Assembly (NCBI GenBank): GCA_021209875.1
Contig: JAGYVD010000001.1
Location: forward strand, 6,014,001 to 6,078,000
DNA length: 64,000 nt
Source of the DNA: Rosellinia necatrix
Taxonomy: Eukaryota > Ascomycota > Sordariomycetes > Xylariales > Xylariaceae
Reading direction: 5' to 3'
In this document: positions 36,081 through 46,922 of the stretch, one piece after another
How positions within the stretch are numbered: position 1 is the first letter of the stretch
Layout of the letters: each line of letters begins with the position of its first letter
The notes under the pieces: model-generated
Told to the model about the DNA's origin: nothing
Database searches by the model: none
Seen by the model: the letters and a program-made list of their open reading frames with translations, nothing else
Made by a program: the position numbers and the translations under genes

Positions 36081-37696
36081 AGATGGCAGTTGCGTGGGAA
36101 GGATATTTGGGGGGCTGGTTGGTCTGACATTCTCGCACGATCACTAGAGGGTCATGGGGATACCACAAGGAAAAGATAGATGTGTGCTACAAAAGAAAAC
36201 ATATTTGACATGGAAAGGGTCCAAGTTGGATGTCCCATACGGGGTTGAGTATGAAAATGAGGCGAACAGCCAGCCAGGTGTACATAGTGATATTTTCTCT
36301 CTCTCTCTCTCTCTTCCGGTGATTCACGTGTATTTACCCACGTGTATCTAACGCCGCATCATAAATGGTCAGTGATTTTAACTATAGATGGGTAGATGGG
36401 TAGATTGGCATTGATTATTTGGTTCCACCACATCATACTTTTTGCCCTCTATCACGGGACATGTTTTGCAATTACGCTGCCTATTGTACTTCAGAATTCC
36501 TAGTGCTTAAGGTACCTAATGGGTAGCTTGAAGTTGTGCTCCCCTAACTACCTGAGTACCTACTTAGGTAGGTTGCGAGAAATAAGGCAGGTAGGTGTAC
36601 ATGCTTAGGTATTTAGCTCATCAGCCATCTATTCCTTCCAAGGGATTTGATCGAACCAATTATGCCTAAGCACCCAGTGTCCCTAGCCTTCTTATGCTAG
36701 ATCTAGGAAAATTACTAGGCAGGGGACTACTACTTACTCTTCATGTACCTATGTATGCACCTCGGTACGTCATTGGTAAGTTGTTCCTTCTCCTTGGTCG
36801 ATGGCGTGCCCCTTTCCCCGGAAACGGCCTCCTGCTCCCCAGCCTGCCTGCCTTTTTATCTCGGCCTCGGCACCACCATTCTGATCATCTGAGCGAGGAC
36901 GAACCTTAAAGTTGTTGAGGGGCCCAAAAGTGTACCTAGGTAGGTGATGATTCGACATCGTGATCCCCGGCCCGCCACGCGTCGGACCATGACGAGCTCA
37001 AATCGACCGTCAAGATCCACCTGCCCCAAGCTGTGGCACGTCAAAGTGCCGAAACCAGCGCCAAAGTCTACTGGCAAGGAAGTTGGCAGCGTGAAATGGC
37101 GGCGTGGCCGGCAAGGTCGACCTGATGTTAGCCTCGCGTGAAGTCCGCGTCCTCCAGCTGGAGGGAGGGAGGCTCTTACGACGCCGCCCTCCTTGTCAAT
37201 ATTACACCCCCAATATTCTCGTTGAAATGGGCTCAACCTATCATAAATTACTGTACACCACACAACCACCACCACGTATTCTTCTTGTTCTTGTTTCCCC
37301 CCTTCCTTCCAAGATTCGAGCCTATTATTCGAGCATCGGATCGACTGCGCTTGATGCCTAAGTACGTACACCTGCTTACCTCCTATTCTCGCAGAATCCA
37401 TCTGAGCCGCCACCCGCCACGGAAGGATATAAAAAGGCCTCTCTCCCAGCCCCAGGTTTATACTCTCAACCATCTGAACTGTACACATTCACCCCCGAGC
37501 CTACACCTTCTACATATTTTACAGCATACTAAACTTGCACGAGTAGATAAATTCATCTCGACGCCTCGGACGCGATCCCAATCAGCCTACCGCTTGATCA
37601 GGGCTCCCATTTGCCAGTTCACTACCTCACCCTCGCACCAACGAGGTTCCAAACAGAAACAACCATAATCGCCGTCTAGGCCCTCAGCCAATCAAC
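36081..37696. other. Intergenic and leader of the small Cys-rich gene
   Basis: It contains a CT run at 36298-36316, several TAGGTA-type motifs (about 36507, 36550-36575, 36933-36942) and the promoter and leader of the gene at 37697. The 210-codon minus frame at 36856-37488 and the 176-codon plus frame at 37138-37668 look accidental. Confidence 0.5.
37428..37435 (+). promoter_or_regulatory. TATAAAAA box of the small Cys-rich gene
   Basis: A perfect TATAAAAA 262 bp before the ATG at 37697. It implies a leader of roughly 230 nt rich in CCA/ACC and pyrimidines. A TACCTAGGTA lies about 490 bp further upstream at 36933. Confidence 0.55.
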
Positions 37697-37864
37697 ATGT
37701 GCAAAGTCGTTATCACGTACGAATGCGGCTGTAAGCCGTATACGGGCGAAAAGCCCTGCACTTACCCCGACTGCCAGAGAGTCGAGGAAATCAAAGAGTC
37801 ACCTTGCGCGGCCTGCGTCAAGGAGGAGCTGGCAAGGGAGCAGGAAAAGGCATACAGATCGTAG
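37697..37864 (+). CDS. 55-residue cysteine-rich small protein
   Basis: A short intronless frame, MCKVVITYECGCKPYTGEKP... to ...KAYRS. It has cysteines in a CGC, C, C, CxxC spacing (C2, C10, C12, C21, C26, then CAAC near 39-42) and a charged helical tail (VKEELAREQEKAY). No signal peptide is present, so it should be intracellular. The paired-Cys layout could bind zinc. Similar short proteins beginning MCKVV are, as I recall, common and unnamed in filamentous fungi. Support for a real gene: the strong TATA box, the coherent Cys pattern and the long leader with no competing protein-like frame. It is too short for ordinary gene finders. Confidence 0.7.
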   Translation: MCKVVITYECGCKPYTGEKPCTYPDCQRVEEIKESPCAACVKEELAREQEKAYRS

Positions 37865-39203
37865 TAGCACGGTGGAACCTGGGAAGGGACGTTTTGGCGT
37901 GTCCCCTGCGCACACGGGGTACATGAGGGGCTGCTCGAGCTGTAAGGCAGAGGAGGATGTTGCTGTGCTTTCGTCGTACCATGGCTGAAGATACATGACC
38001 AGAATGAGCCGACAGCGGGCGAGGAACGAGATGAGATGGCAATCGAAACAGGAGGGATGTCGGTTATTCGCATACAAAGAACCCTAGCGTTTTCGGATCG
38101 CTCAGCCAATGCGGATTCATGAATCCTCTCGTAGCTTACACAACAGACAGAGATACGACCATACCTATGTAGCCTCGAATCTTGCATGGTGCATCTGACA
38201 TGGCATAACGACGGGCCGCGTGATGAATCGAGCTTTTCGGGACCATCGGGTCAGACTGGTGACCTCGCCGAGTTGGGTCAGCGTCCTGTGTACCGACGGG
38301 AGGAATATTCCGGATCTCGTAGCTATGTATGTCTGTGTATATGTATATCATCGCGGTACCGCGCTGGTGAAATAACTGGTAGATTATAGCGACAGCCTGA
38401 GAGCTACCCATAAGTGCCCCCTTGGCGAATCACGGCCGCCGAGGGCGAAGTGATCGGCCCCAGCCCCACGCAAGACTTCGTAGCTGCGGCTTGGCAAGTC
38501 ACAATCACAATGGCTCACCATGGCGATGTGCCGCTCATTGGCCAATCCCCGGTGATGACCTACACAAGCTACAGGCACACCCGGACGGGCCCAGTCCACT
38601 TACCGTTGGTATCACCGACTTTTAGGCCCCGCGGGCTAGTATAACATGGGATTGTATAGGTGTGACGGGTGTGATGAGGAGCGGCATCTTTCCACTCATG
38701 CACATCGTCGCCCGCCCGATGGGCGAGGTGAGGTGAACGATGGACACACGCCGCTCTTCTACCAGGGAACGGCTCGCGCTGGGTAGATGGACGGCCAGCT
38801 GCTGGTTCACCCAGAGATCAATCAAGTGACTTGGGACTTGACTAGTTATCCGCGGTTCGTCGAAAAGAGAGGGGGGGTTGGGAAAGCATGCGAAATCCGA
38901 CTATAAATGGTCTCGCGATACCTCGCTTCGGGCGTGGTGATGGTCATGTTCATTTGCATCTTGATTACGCATATCTTTGAACCCCCCCCCCCTCGTTAAA
39001 GCTTAAAGCCCATCGGCGCAAGAAGAGATACGGCGACGGACATCATCATTAGGACCGTGATAAGCCACTACTACGAAAACCTATTACCAGGTCGCATCAC
39101 CCACCGCATGCCAACATAAGCCCCTTATCCCATCCCAATATAACTTACTACCGACTACCGACCACCAACCACCACCACCACCACCACCACCATCACCGCT
39201 GTC
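37865..39203. other. Intergenic, nothing recognised
   Basis: About 1.3 kb between two plus-strand genes. A CCA/ACC repeat (39168-39194) lies directly before the next start codon. Overlapping frames at 38136-38825 have no domain. Confidence 0.5.
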
Positions 39204-39758
39204 ATGTGGTGGCGTCCCACCCGCCTTCCCCTCCTCCTCTTCCTCCCAACCCTCGCCCAGCCCTCACCCGCGCAGGCGCAGAACAACTGCCGCGGCGACG
39301 CGTCGGCAGCAGGCTACTGCACGCCGCTGACCTTCACGGACGCGACGGCGGGCTTCGCGTCGCCGCCGACGACGCGCGACTGCCAGGACGCGTGCGCCGG
39401 CGTCAACGGGGACGCGGGGGACTGGCTGGTCGACTTCGGCGCCGACAACCCAACTACCTCTTCCTCTTCCTCTTCTTCTTCTTCCTCGGGCGGAAGTGGT
39501 AGTAGTAGTAGTAGTAGTAGCAGCAGCAATGGGCGACACGACATGCTCCTATACCGGTGCGGGTTCGCCGTGGCGCCGGGCGCCGGCACCCCCGCCGACG
39601 CCCGCCTGACGCTCGCGAACCGGGACATCCTCGCCCTCTACGACGGCAGCCTGGCGCGCTTCGGCGCCGCCCACGGCGGCCGCGTCGCCGCGCGGGGCAC
39701 CATGCTGTGCGCCGGCGGCCTGGAGATCGAGTGGTTCATCCAGGACCTGGCGGACTGA
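39204..39758 (+). CDS. Secreted glycan-binding Y3-like protein with poly-Ser loop
   Basis: A 184-residue intronless frame with a signal peptide (about 1-25, LPLLLFLPTLAQPSPAQA). The mature part has CRGDASAAGYCTPLTFTD, TTRDCQDACAGVNGDAGDWLVDF, YRCGFAVAPGAGTPADARL, NRDILALYDGSLARFGAAHGGRVAARGTMLCAGG and EIEWFIQDL. This order matches, from memory, the fungal GBD_Y3 domain named for Coprinus comatus glycan-binding protein Y3. In the loop between the DWLVDF and YRCGF strands there is a run of about thirty Ser, Gly and Thr residues encoded by TCT/TCC and AGT/AGC repeats, unlike the family. Six Cys could form three disulfides. It may bind fungal or host glycans outside the cell. The high GC and simple repeats resemble the protease and M24 genes. 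Confidence 0.7.
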   Translation: MWWRPTRLPLLLFLPTLAQPSPAQAQNNCRGDASAAGYCTPLTFTDATAGFASPPTTRDCQDACAGVNGDAGDWLVDFGADNPTTSSSSSSSSSSGGSGSSSSSSSSSNGRHDMLLYRCGFAVAPGAGTPADARLTLANRDILALYDGSLARFGAAHGGRVAARGTMLCAGGLEIEWFIQDLAD

Positions 39759-40428
39759 GACGGAAGGGGGAGGGGCGGCGAGTCTGGACCCTGGATCGGG
39801 GTTGGGCTTTGGGGATGAGGGAGGAAGAGAGGGAGGAGGAGAGGGGGGAGGGGGGGGGGTGTTAATTTTATTATGGAACGTATGGAAAATGCGGTTTTAG
39901 ACCACGCGGTCACTGACTGAGGACTTGTGTGTGTATGTGTGTGTGTGTGTGGATGGAATCCCCCGGGAGACTTCGCGGTAGGGCCGCTGATGGCTGCGGG
40001 ACGGCCGAGATGCGTGCGCCCGCGAAGTTACGTATGGTTGCGTACAGCGCAGTATAGTGTAGGAGGATGGCAGCTTGGGACACGGTCGTGGCGTTGTGAC
40101 GCCGCCTTTTGCGGTTAGAGGGGGTGAAATACATCCATACATACATAACTATTTGCTAGCTAGTTATCCAAACGAACTATCCAAGTATTACCTAGTTAAC
40201 CTGAAGAAAAGGCCGTGCGCATTTGCCACGAGGGGAACCCGAGTTCGTCCCGAATCTCCTATTATCCCAAATCGTCGGGGCAAATCCCCCAAGTTTTTCC
40301 AAACCTAGCCAGCGGTGAAATAGAATGCGCCATGACTGGCTGACTGACTGACTGACTGACTGACTAACCCGCATAATCTGACGGTACGACACGTGCATAT
40401 CCGAGTCCAGTCCCCCTCCCGCCCCCAT
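39759..40428. other. Convergent 3' flanks with simple repeats
   Basis: Space between the convergent Y3-like and paraoxonase-like genes. It holds G-rich purine runs at 39815-39860, a (GT)n tract at about 39927-39951 and a (GACT)n tract at 40340-40366. Confidence 0.6.
40340..40366. repeat. (GACT)n microsatellite
   Basis: About six to seven tetranucleotide units in the 3' flank of the paraoxonase-like gene. Confidence 0.9.
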
Positions 40429-41973
40429 CTAGGCCAACGCGGTCTCGAAATCGATCTTGGTCGCCAGCATCCGGGCGCCGATGACGCTCGTGACGAAGAG
40501 CCAGCCCTCGCGCCTGCCGGCGTTGGCGGCGGGGTCGATGGCGACGAGGACGGCGGTGGTGACGGAGCGGATGGCGCGGCCGTCGTCGCGGAAGAGGAGC
40601 CTGCGGGCGGCGCCGAGGTCGACGCCCGCGCCGGCGTCGCGCCCCGCGGCGGCGGGCAGGTACCAGACCTGGCCCGGGATGGGCGCCTCGAACGCCGGGT
40701 CGTCGAAGGCCGCCCGGAAGTGCAGCCCGTCCGACAGCCCCGGCATCAGGTACCCGCTGTAGTCCCGCCCGGTGGCCGCGGCGTACGGGTCCGCGAAGAA
40801 CGTCGGGTTGTCGACGACGCAGTCGACGGGGAAGTAGTGCGACACCGCCATCGTGCGGCCGCCGTCCCCCCGCTCGTCCGGCAGGCTCGCGAAGTACACG
40901 TGACCCCCCACGGCGTCGCCGATGACGACCTGGCGGTCCGGGCCCCAGCCGAGCCCGTTGTTGGTCGGGATGGAGTCGAGCGCGACGGCGGCGTCGACGC
41001 CGCGCGACGCCGCGTCCTTCTCCCCATCGTCGCCGTCGCCGTCGCCGTCGCGCAGGCGGACGTGGATGAGGTCCGTCCAGCCCCGGCCGGCGCGCGCGAA
41101 CTCCTCGAGCAGCCGCCGCCAGCCCGCGCGGTAGCGGTGGTCGTTGGTGACGAGGAACTCGGTCGGGGAGACGGCCAGCAGGTCGTTCGGCGTGCGGATC
41201 AGCGGGTGCGCGATCGAGCGCACGTGCCGCGCCGCGCCGCTGCCGACCGCGTGCGCGAACAGCTCGATCCGCGACGCCGCCTTCTCCTCCGTCTGCCCGC
41301 CCGTCTCAGACCCCGTCCATCGCGGGTTCGGTAGGTGGTTCACCGCGAAGATGTACACCAGGCCCGGGTCCGACGGCGGCGTGTGCAGCGCGATCCCGTG
41401 CGTCGCGAACGGGCCCTCGAAACCCTCGAGGGACAGCTTCTGCGATTTCAATGTCTGTCGGGGGCGTCGTTAATTTACTCAATTACGAACGGGGACGTCG
41501 TATGGCTTGTCTGGGGGAGGGGGGAAACCTACTTTGGGGTCAATCACCATGATGCTGCCGTACGCTGGTCTATCTGGGCGATCTAAAGCCTCGGCACTTC
41601 GGCGAATAAAAGAGATTAGCCACACAGCACCATACTGGTCTGGCAAGCGATGTCCGGACAGGCATCGGGGGGGAGGGGGGAGGTGGATGGCGGGGCTTCA
41701 TCGCTTGCGAGGGCATACATACCCGGGATTCCAGCCGCGAGCTGTCTCAAGATCACCGACGCAGGCCGTGTACAGCATGCCGGACGGCGCATGATATTCA
41801 AGGTCCTCGCAGGCGACGGTGTCGGGGATGAACTGGGTCTCGGCGCCGTGCACGTTCAGCGTGCTCTCGAACGGCCGGAACCCCAGAACGGTGGTGAAGT
41901 GCCGGACTGGGGGGTACAGCCACGCGCCGAGCACACCGATGAGCGTAACGACTAGGTATGAGAAGACTGCCAT
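40429..41973 (-). CDS. Serum paraoxonase/arylesterase-like enzyme
   Basis: Exons on the minus strand are 41723-41973, 41533-41596 and 40429-41454, giving 446 residues. Introns are 126 and 78 bp; joins give GWNPGAEALDRP and MVIDPKTLKSQKL. The 64 bp middle exon is easily missed. The N-terminus has a signal-anchor (FSYLVVTLIGVLGAWLY). Family blocks: EDLEYH, TLEGFEGPFATHGIAL-type sequence, PNDLLAVSPTEFLVTNDHRY, SIPTNNGLGWGPDRQVVIGDAVGG and DNPTFF. These fit the six-bladed, calcium-dependent PON-like lactonase/arylesterase fold, where the Asn and Asp of PNDLLAV, TNDH and DNPTF bind calcium. A Gly-Asp run (DGDGDGDDGEKD) interrupts a blade loop. Likely a membrane-attached or secretory lactonase; the substrate is unknown. 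A TACCTAGGTA lies 297 bp upstream. Confidence 0.85.
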
Positions 41974-42269
41974 CGTTGGCCGTGGTGGTTGATGAGGCTC
42001 TCGTAGAGAGCCGTGAGATGTGGATCAAACGCGGGTTAAATGTTAAATGTGGATTGGGGGAGTTTTGGCGGAAGAGGGGAAGCTTCAGACGGCAATGCAG
42101 GGATACGAAGGAGGATGATACCGAGGAAGAGAGCGTGCCGCAGTGTTGCATCGATGAATGTGGCACCGATGAGCGTGCCAGTATCGGTGTTCGGGCGCTC
42201 TTTGTATTACGGCAGCTCGGGGGCTTCCGGTAATGCGCGCGGAGTGATCGGCTGTCACAACGGGGCAAA

Positions 42270-42279
42270 TACCTAGGTA
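42270..42279. promoter_or_regulatory. TACCTAGGTA palindrome upstream of the paraoxonase-like gene
   Basis: A perfect copy 297 bp upstream of the start codon at 41973. A related AACCTAGGTT, also a palindrome, lies at about 42380. Confidence 0.45.
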
Positions 42280-43830
42280 GTGTGTGAAGAGTGTGAGAAG
42301 AAGAGTGCGCGAAAGTGCGGATTCCGCTAGACATGACTTGGCTAACCTGGTTGCGGGCAGGTTTCATAATCCATGGCTAACCTAGGTTTATATGTCCGAC
42401 GCTTGACTGCGCGCATCCTCTTGTACACTATTCTTCGAGATCCAGCGAGCAGAAACCAGTAGTGCGCCCTCATTTTCGCTCGCAGTGGTACTGGGTACTG
42501 TTGACTTTTGTTGCTATCACCTACCCTCCGGACGTATGAAGACGGAGACTTGGTCCGCCGGTTCTTGAGACTATTATGGTAGGACGCGGAGGAGTCTATT
42601 ATGAGGGTTTTTGGCTTGGGCTTGGTACTCCTCGGTATATTGTATATTCTGCACTTTGGCTGTATCGAGTGTCTTCCGTCTCCAAGACGCCAATATATTA
42701 ATGCTAAAATTCTCAGACAGCGACTATATCACAACGGATATGGGTGGATGCAGGAAGGGGGGCCCAGGTGCGGTAAGATCCTCTTATGCAACCGCCAACC
42801 GCTATGCGCTACTAGTAATAGACAGCGTAATAGTCACGGTGACGCTGCCTACGGGCTTAATTGATGTCGGCGGTATCCGAGGAATCCGCCGTCGTGACCA
42901 CAGAAGCCTTGATGCGAGGTATGACTTGTCGACGGGTGGTTTCGCGTCCCCATCCCTCCCAGTTCCCAGCTGTGAACTGGACTTCCTAGTTCGCATCGAC
43001 GGTATTCGAGAAAAAGCACATCTTCCAGTCTCGGATTTCTGTCGTCTCTCGCTTTGCTTTGCGTCTTTGGCTTGCGGTACATCAACGCCATCCATGGCGC
43101 GCGCGTTGAACCAAACCTCGTTCTTCGCGCAATCACATGTGATGCAGACAATGCATGGGATTCATCAAATTTATTGCAAGGCAAGCACAGCTTCTTGGGG
43201 CAGCTCGCTGTCGCCTCTATCCGAGCTTCACGGCATTCTTCAAGCTGTAAACCTTCGCTAACATAACTCGGGCCAACGGCGAAGAGTCCCACGGCATGTC
43301 CATTGATCGCATTCTTAGATTCCGGTACGCGGGGTTCTGTCGTCGGAACCATGCTGGTGGTGTCGAGTTGTACCCCCGTGAGTGGTCGACAACCACTAGG
43401 AAATGAAACCTGCATGCACTATGTCATGATGAAATGCATTGCAGGTATGGGCCGGGTTACGTTCTGTGCTTCTGTGCTTCTAGGTAAGAAGAGAAGTAGG
43501 TATTGAAGATCGAGGTTACCTGATCTCTAGATAAGATGGTGGGTAACGTAATAGGTAGGTAGGTACCTACTTGCAGGCACTACAGGGCACCCGTGTGCGC
43601 TGACCTTCGACGTCATAGCCACCCCACCCCCTCTAATCAGACATTCACCCTATCGCCATCATCATAATTCTCCCCATTCGTTGCAAAAATGGGGATGAAA
43701 GTGTGACACGGCATGCTCTTCTTTTGATGTAAATCTGTCGCCCTTCTCGCTCCTATACACGTCACTTATAAGCCTAAAATAAGGTTCTTTCGAGACCCGG
43801 CTGCCATAGGTAGTAGGTAAGTAAGTAACC

Positions 43831-43840
43831 TACCTGGGTA
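43831..43840. promoter_or_regulatory. TACCTGGGTA element upstream of the sugar porter
   Basis: The centre of ACCTACCTGGGTAGGTAGGT, an extended inverted repeat 302 bp upstream of the start at 44142. A second cluster, TAGGTAGGTAGGTACCTACTT, lies at about 43553-43575. Confidence 0.4.
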
Positions 43841-44141
43841 GGTAGGTTGTGCAAGGTCTCCTCGTCAGTCCCTTGTCGGCCATATTATTAATTATGGTCC
43901 AACATAGTTGATTGGCCCGGGTGATGAATCATGCCAAAGACCGCTCTCGCCATGCAATCTCGACATTTTGAGATATGAACTCCTGCCCTAGGCCACAGCT
44001 TTTACTCTCCGGCCGTGTAAAACTACTGACGTGTTAATCCATCACTCTCCCTCAGGACGGCCAGCATATCCGCACGTCCTCCACGACCCCCAAAGGGCTG
44101 AATAGCATCTCTTTAATCTGTCAGAACCAACGTCATCCAAG

Positions 44142-45821
44142 ATGCCCTTCCCGCCAGCTCGGGGCGACGGCTCAGCCTCTTCCAAAGGGCCTCCATATTT
44201 CACCAAGAAGCGTGAAATCGTCATCTTCAGCAGCACGGCAATCGCCTTATACGGGTACGACCAAGGCATGATGAGTTTAGTTAACACCAACCGCTCCTAC
44301 CTTCGCACCATGAACATAGCAGACCACTCGCCCGTTGTTGGCATCATTGTGTCGGTCTACTATCTCGGCTGCACCATCGGTGCCGTCGTTGCCTCGGATT
44401 GGGCCGACAAGAAAGGCCGCAAGCCTGCTATCTGGGCATGCCTCGTCACCACTATGCTGGGAAACGTACTAATATTTGTCGCCGGCATGGGTCTTCATGG
44501 TTCGAACCCGTGGAACGGCGCTGCCATCGCCTTTATGACAGTCGGGCGCATCATCATTGGCATTGGTGTAGGTGGCATCGATGCCACCATCCCACTCTAT
44601 AGCTCAGAGTTGACCAAAGACAAGTCCAGGGGACGTGCGCTAGCCCAAGAGTTCCAGATGAACATATTCGGCTTGTTGGCTGCCTTTTCCATCAACCTCG
44701 GCGCCACCGTAGCCCTAGGAGTGGATAATCAATGGGCCTGGAGAATACCGATCGTCGTCATGCAACTATTTCCAATCCTCTTGATATTAACCATCAGCCG
44801 GCTGCCTGAGTCGCCTAGGTGGTTTGTTAGCCGCGGCCGTGAGCACGACGCCATGGGGGCTTTGACCACCCTGTTCGATGAACCCGAAGCGAAGGAGACC
44901 CTCGGCGAGCTTCTTCAGGCCCAGGATGAGGAAAGCAGTCAGAAGATAGGCTATCTTGATATGCTGTCACCCCGAGGAAGCCAGTTCCACCCCACTATGG
45001 TAACTGTAATGGGACAGGTAAACCAGGCTCTTACTGGTTACGGCGCAGTGTCTGTTTATGGGCCGCAGATTTTTGAATTACTCGGGTTTGGGGTCCGCAG
45101 CGCAGAGCTTGTGACGTTAGGCAACTACGTCAGCTATTTCGTTACGATGACTGCCGCTTGGATATTAATCGATGCTCTTGGTCGGCGGAAGCTGATGGTC
45201 TGGGGCTCGGTTGGCTTGTGTGTCTGCTTTTCTTTGTTGACAGTATCTGGCGGGCTATCGCTGCAAGTCGCTGGCGTGCCCGTCTTAGCGGTAGAAATTT
45301 TCGGTTCCATCGTTCTCTTCGTAGCTACAGCTATATTCGGGATTTGTTGGTTGGCAACCGTATGGCTGATCCCGACAGAGATCTACCCCAACGGGGCTAG
45401 AGCACTAGGGAGCAGTGTTTCGGTCGTTACCTGGGGGCTTGCCAACTTTGCCGTCACGCTCTTGACTCCTATAGGTACTGCCCCCTATTCTGCATTACTA
45501 AACCCGAATGACTCTAAATGGAAATTCTCGGACACTAATTCCGAATGTGTAGTGTTTAATAACCTCAAGTATTGGTTATTCCTGGTGTTCGCAGCTACGA
45601 ACGCTTTCGCCGGCTGGTGGACATGGTCTTACTCACCAGAGACAGGCGGGCGAAGCTTTGAAGAAAATCAAGAGTTCTTTATCTCAGCTTTGGAGGGGAG
45701 AATATGGACTGTTAGGAATATTGATGGCGGCACATTCTTGTACATGCCACGCCAAGATAACTCGGAAAGAGGGAAGGTCACTCACTCTGAAACGACGCCA
45801 CTACTAGATCCGCGATCCTGA
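44142..45821 (+). CDS. MFS sugar porter (monosaccharide transporter-like)
   Basis: Plasma-membrane sugar:proton symporter type with twelve spans. Signatures: YGYDQGMMS in helix 1, DWADKKGRKPA, GRIIIGIGVGGIDATIPLYSSEL, LPESPRWFVSRGR, ALTGYGAVSVYGPQIF in helix 7, DALGRRKLM, and WLIPTEIYPNGARALGSS. The frame is open for 559 codons, but 45475-45552 (78 bp, a multiple of three, GTACTG...TGTAG with ACTAAAC inside) behaves like an intron. Removing it joins TLLTPI to VFNNLKYWLFLVFAATN, as in homologues, and gives 533 residues. Left in, it inserts 26 polar residues before helix 11. The C-terminus ends TTPLLDPRS, a frequent fungal transporter tail. Substrate not determined: a hexose, pentose or quinate porter are all possible. 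Confidence 0.9.
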   Translation: MPFPPARGDGSASSKGPPYFTKKREIVIFSSTAIALYGYDQGMMSLVNTNRSYLRTMNIADHSPVVGIIVSVYYLGCTIGAVVASDWADKKGRKPAIWACLVTTMLGNVLIFVAGMGLHGSNPWNGAAIAFMTVGRIIIGIGVGGIDATIPLYSSELTKDKSRGRALAQEFQMNIFGLLAAFSINLGATVALGVDNQWAWRIPIVVMQLFPILLILTISRLPESPRWFVSRGREHDAMGALTTLFDEPEAKETLGELLQAQDEESSQKIGYLDMLSPRGSQFHPTMVTVMGQVNQALTGYGAVSVYGPQIFELLGFGVRSAELVTLGNYVSYFVTMTAAWILIDALGRRKLMVWGSVGLCVCFSLLTVSGGLSLQVAGVPVLAVEIFGSIVLFVATAIFGICWLATVWLIPTEIYPNGARALGSSVSVVTWGLANFAVTLLTPIGTAPYSALLNPNDSKWKFSDTNSECVVFNNLKYWLFLVFAATNAFAGWWTWSYSPETGGRSFEENQEFFISALEGRIWTVRNIDGGTFLYMPRQDNSERGKVTHSETTPLLDPRS

Positions 45822-46922
45822 ATGAACACGAAGGGAATAGGGAAGAGTTATCTAGAATCTACGATCAGAATTTGGATTTAAGTGCTGTGGTAACACCTCG
45901 TTACAGGGGGTCGCGCCCTTGCTAAAAATGCGCATTCCCGCGTTAGGCATAATGCTAGACGTAAGGGAGGCTACGGGACGCTTCCAATCCCGACCCAAGC
46001 TTAGTCGGTGAGCCGCGTCCATACACCCATAAATGTCTACCAACATGGACGCCAACTAGGGCCTTGCCTCTTTAAACGACACCAGTCGTGACCCAAGACC
46101 AAGAAGCACAATTCCTCTGCGGGTGCCTTACATTTATTCGCACTACCTACCATCTCTAAACCTATATTTTTGATAATTCTGCTAGCCAATCCTAATACGT
46201 CCCTCCAACACGCCTAAAACCCAAAGCTTGCCTTCTCGTGGTGATAACCTCCCCCCCAACCCCCGGCGGTGGTCCGCAACTCAACCCGTTCGACAAAGGC
46301 TCGGGGGCAGCTGTCAAATGGGTCGGAAGACTTGATACAAACGATCGTGGAGGTAATTAAGGCTTTGTTTTTCAAGTGGTAATTGAATCTAAACAATATG
46401 CATTGAAAGTTGTAAGCAAATCCGGGTCAGTAGTCACAAATCCAATCTGGTAACACTCGCTATAGTTCAAATTCAGTCACCCTAGACTTAACCGTTTCTA
46501 CCGGGACCTCAATTTGAAAAAATCATTGCCTCTACGGGAGGCAATGTGGTATACAGATCCGTTCTACGCCGAGTGCCGAGCATACGGAAGGATACATGGA
46601 GGTTCAATTATGATATTGGCGGCATTGATTAAGGTTGATCCGGATCTCATATCATTATCGAGGCCAAGCATCAAGTGTTATAACTATGTAGACGTTGGCA
46701 TGCGAAGAACGCGAGCTCGGTCCATCACCCTTTACATGGCTAATGAGCTTATGGCATAACCTGATAGCAACTAACATTTTATTGCCACAATGAGACTCAT
46801 GAGGGCTACATAATAGTTCAATTAATTCTATCGATCGAGCTACATAGTACACCCAACGTGATCAAGCAATTCTTGAATGATACCCCATGTAAACCCTAAG
46901 TACATGACCCGTCAATGGCTGC
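45822..46922. other. Convergent 3' flanks, nothing recognised
   Basis: About 1.1 kb between the sugar porter and the AA9 gene, with short frames only. Confidence 0.5.

Larger units (their letters stand above)
41974..44141. other. Divergent promoter region, paraoxonase-like and sugar-porter genes
   Basis: About 2.2 kb. TAGGTA-type motifs cluster at 42270, 42380, 43553-43575 and 43806-43846. Two long overlapping frames (42611-43261 plus, 216 codons; 42849-43415 minus, 188 codons) have no recognisable domain, signal peptide or splice pattern and are left uncalled. If either is real it would be an orphan. Confidence 0.45.

Noticed and set aside
36856..37488. A 210-codon minus-strand frame
   Set aside because: It overlaps the promoter and leader of the 55-residue gene and looks compositional.
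40393..41334. A 313-codon plus-strand frame opposite the paraoxonase-like gene
   Set aside because: The same GC3 artefact; the sense strand has a clear enzyme with splice sites.
42611..43415. Overlapping frames of 216 (plus) and 188 (minus) codons
   Set aside because: No signal peptide, domain or splice pattern. They lie in a divergent promoter region. Kept as uncalled.
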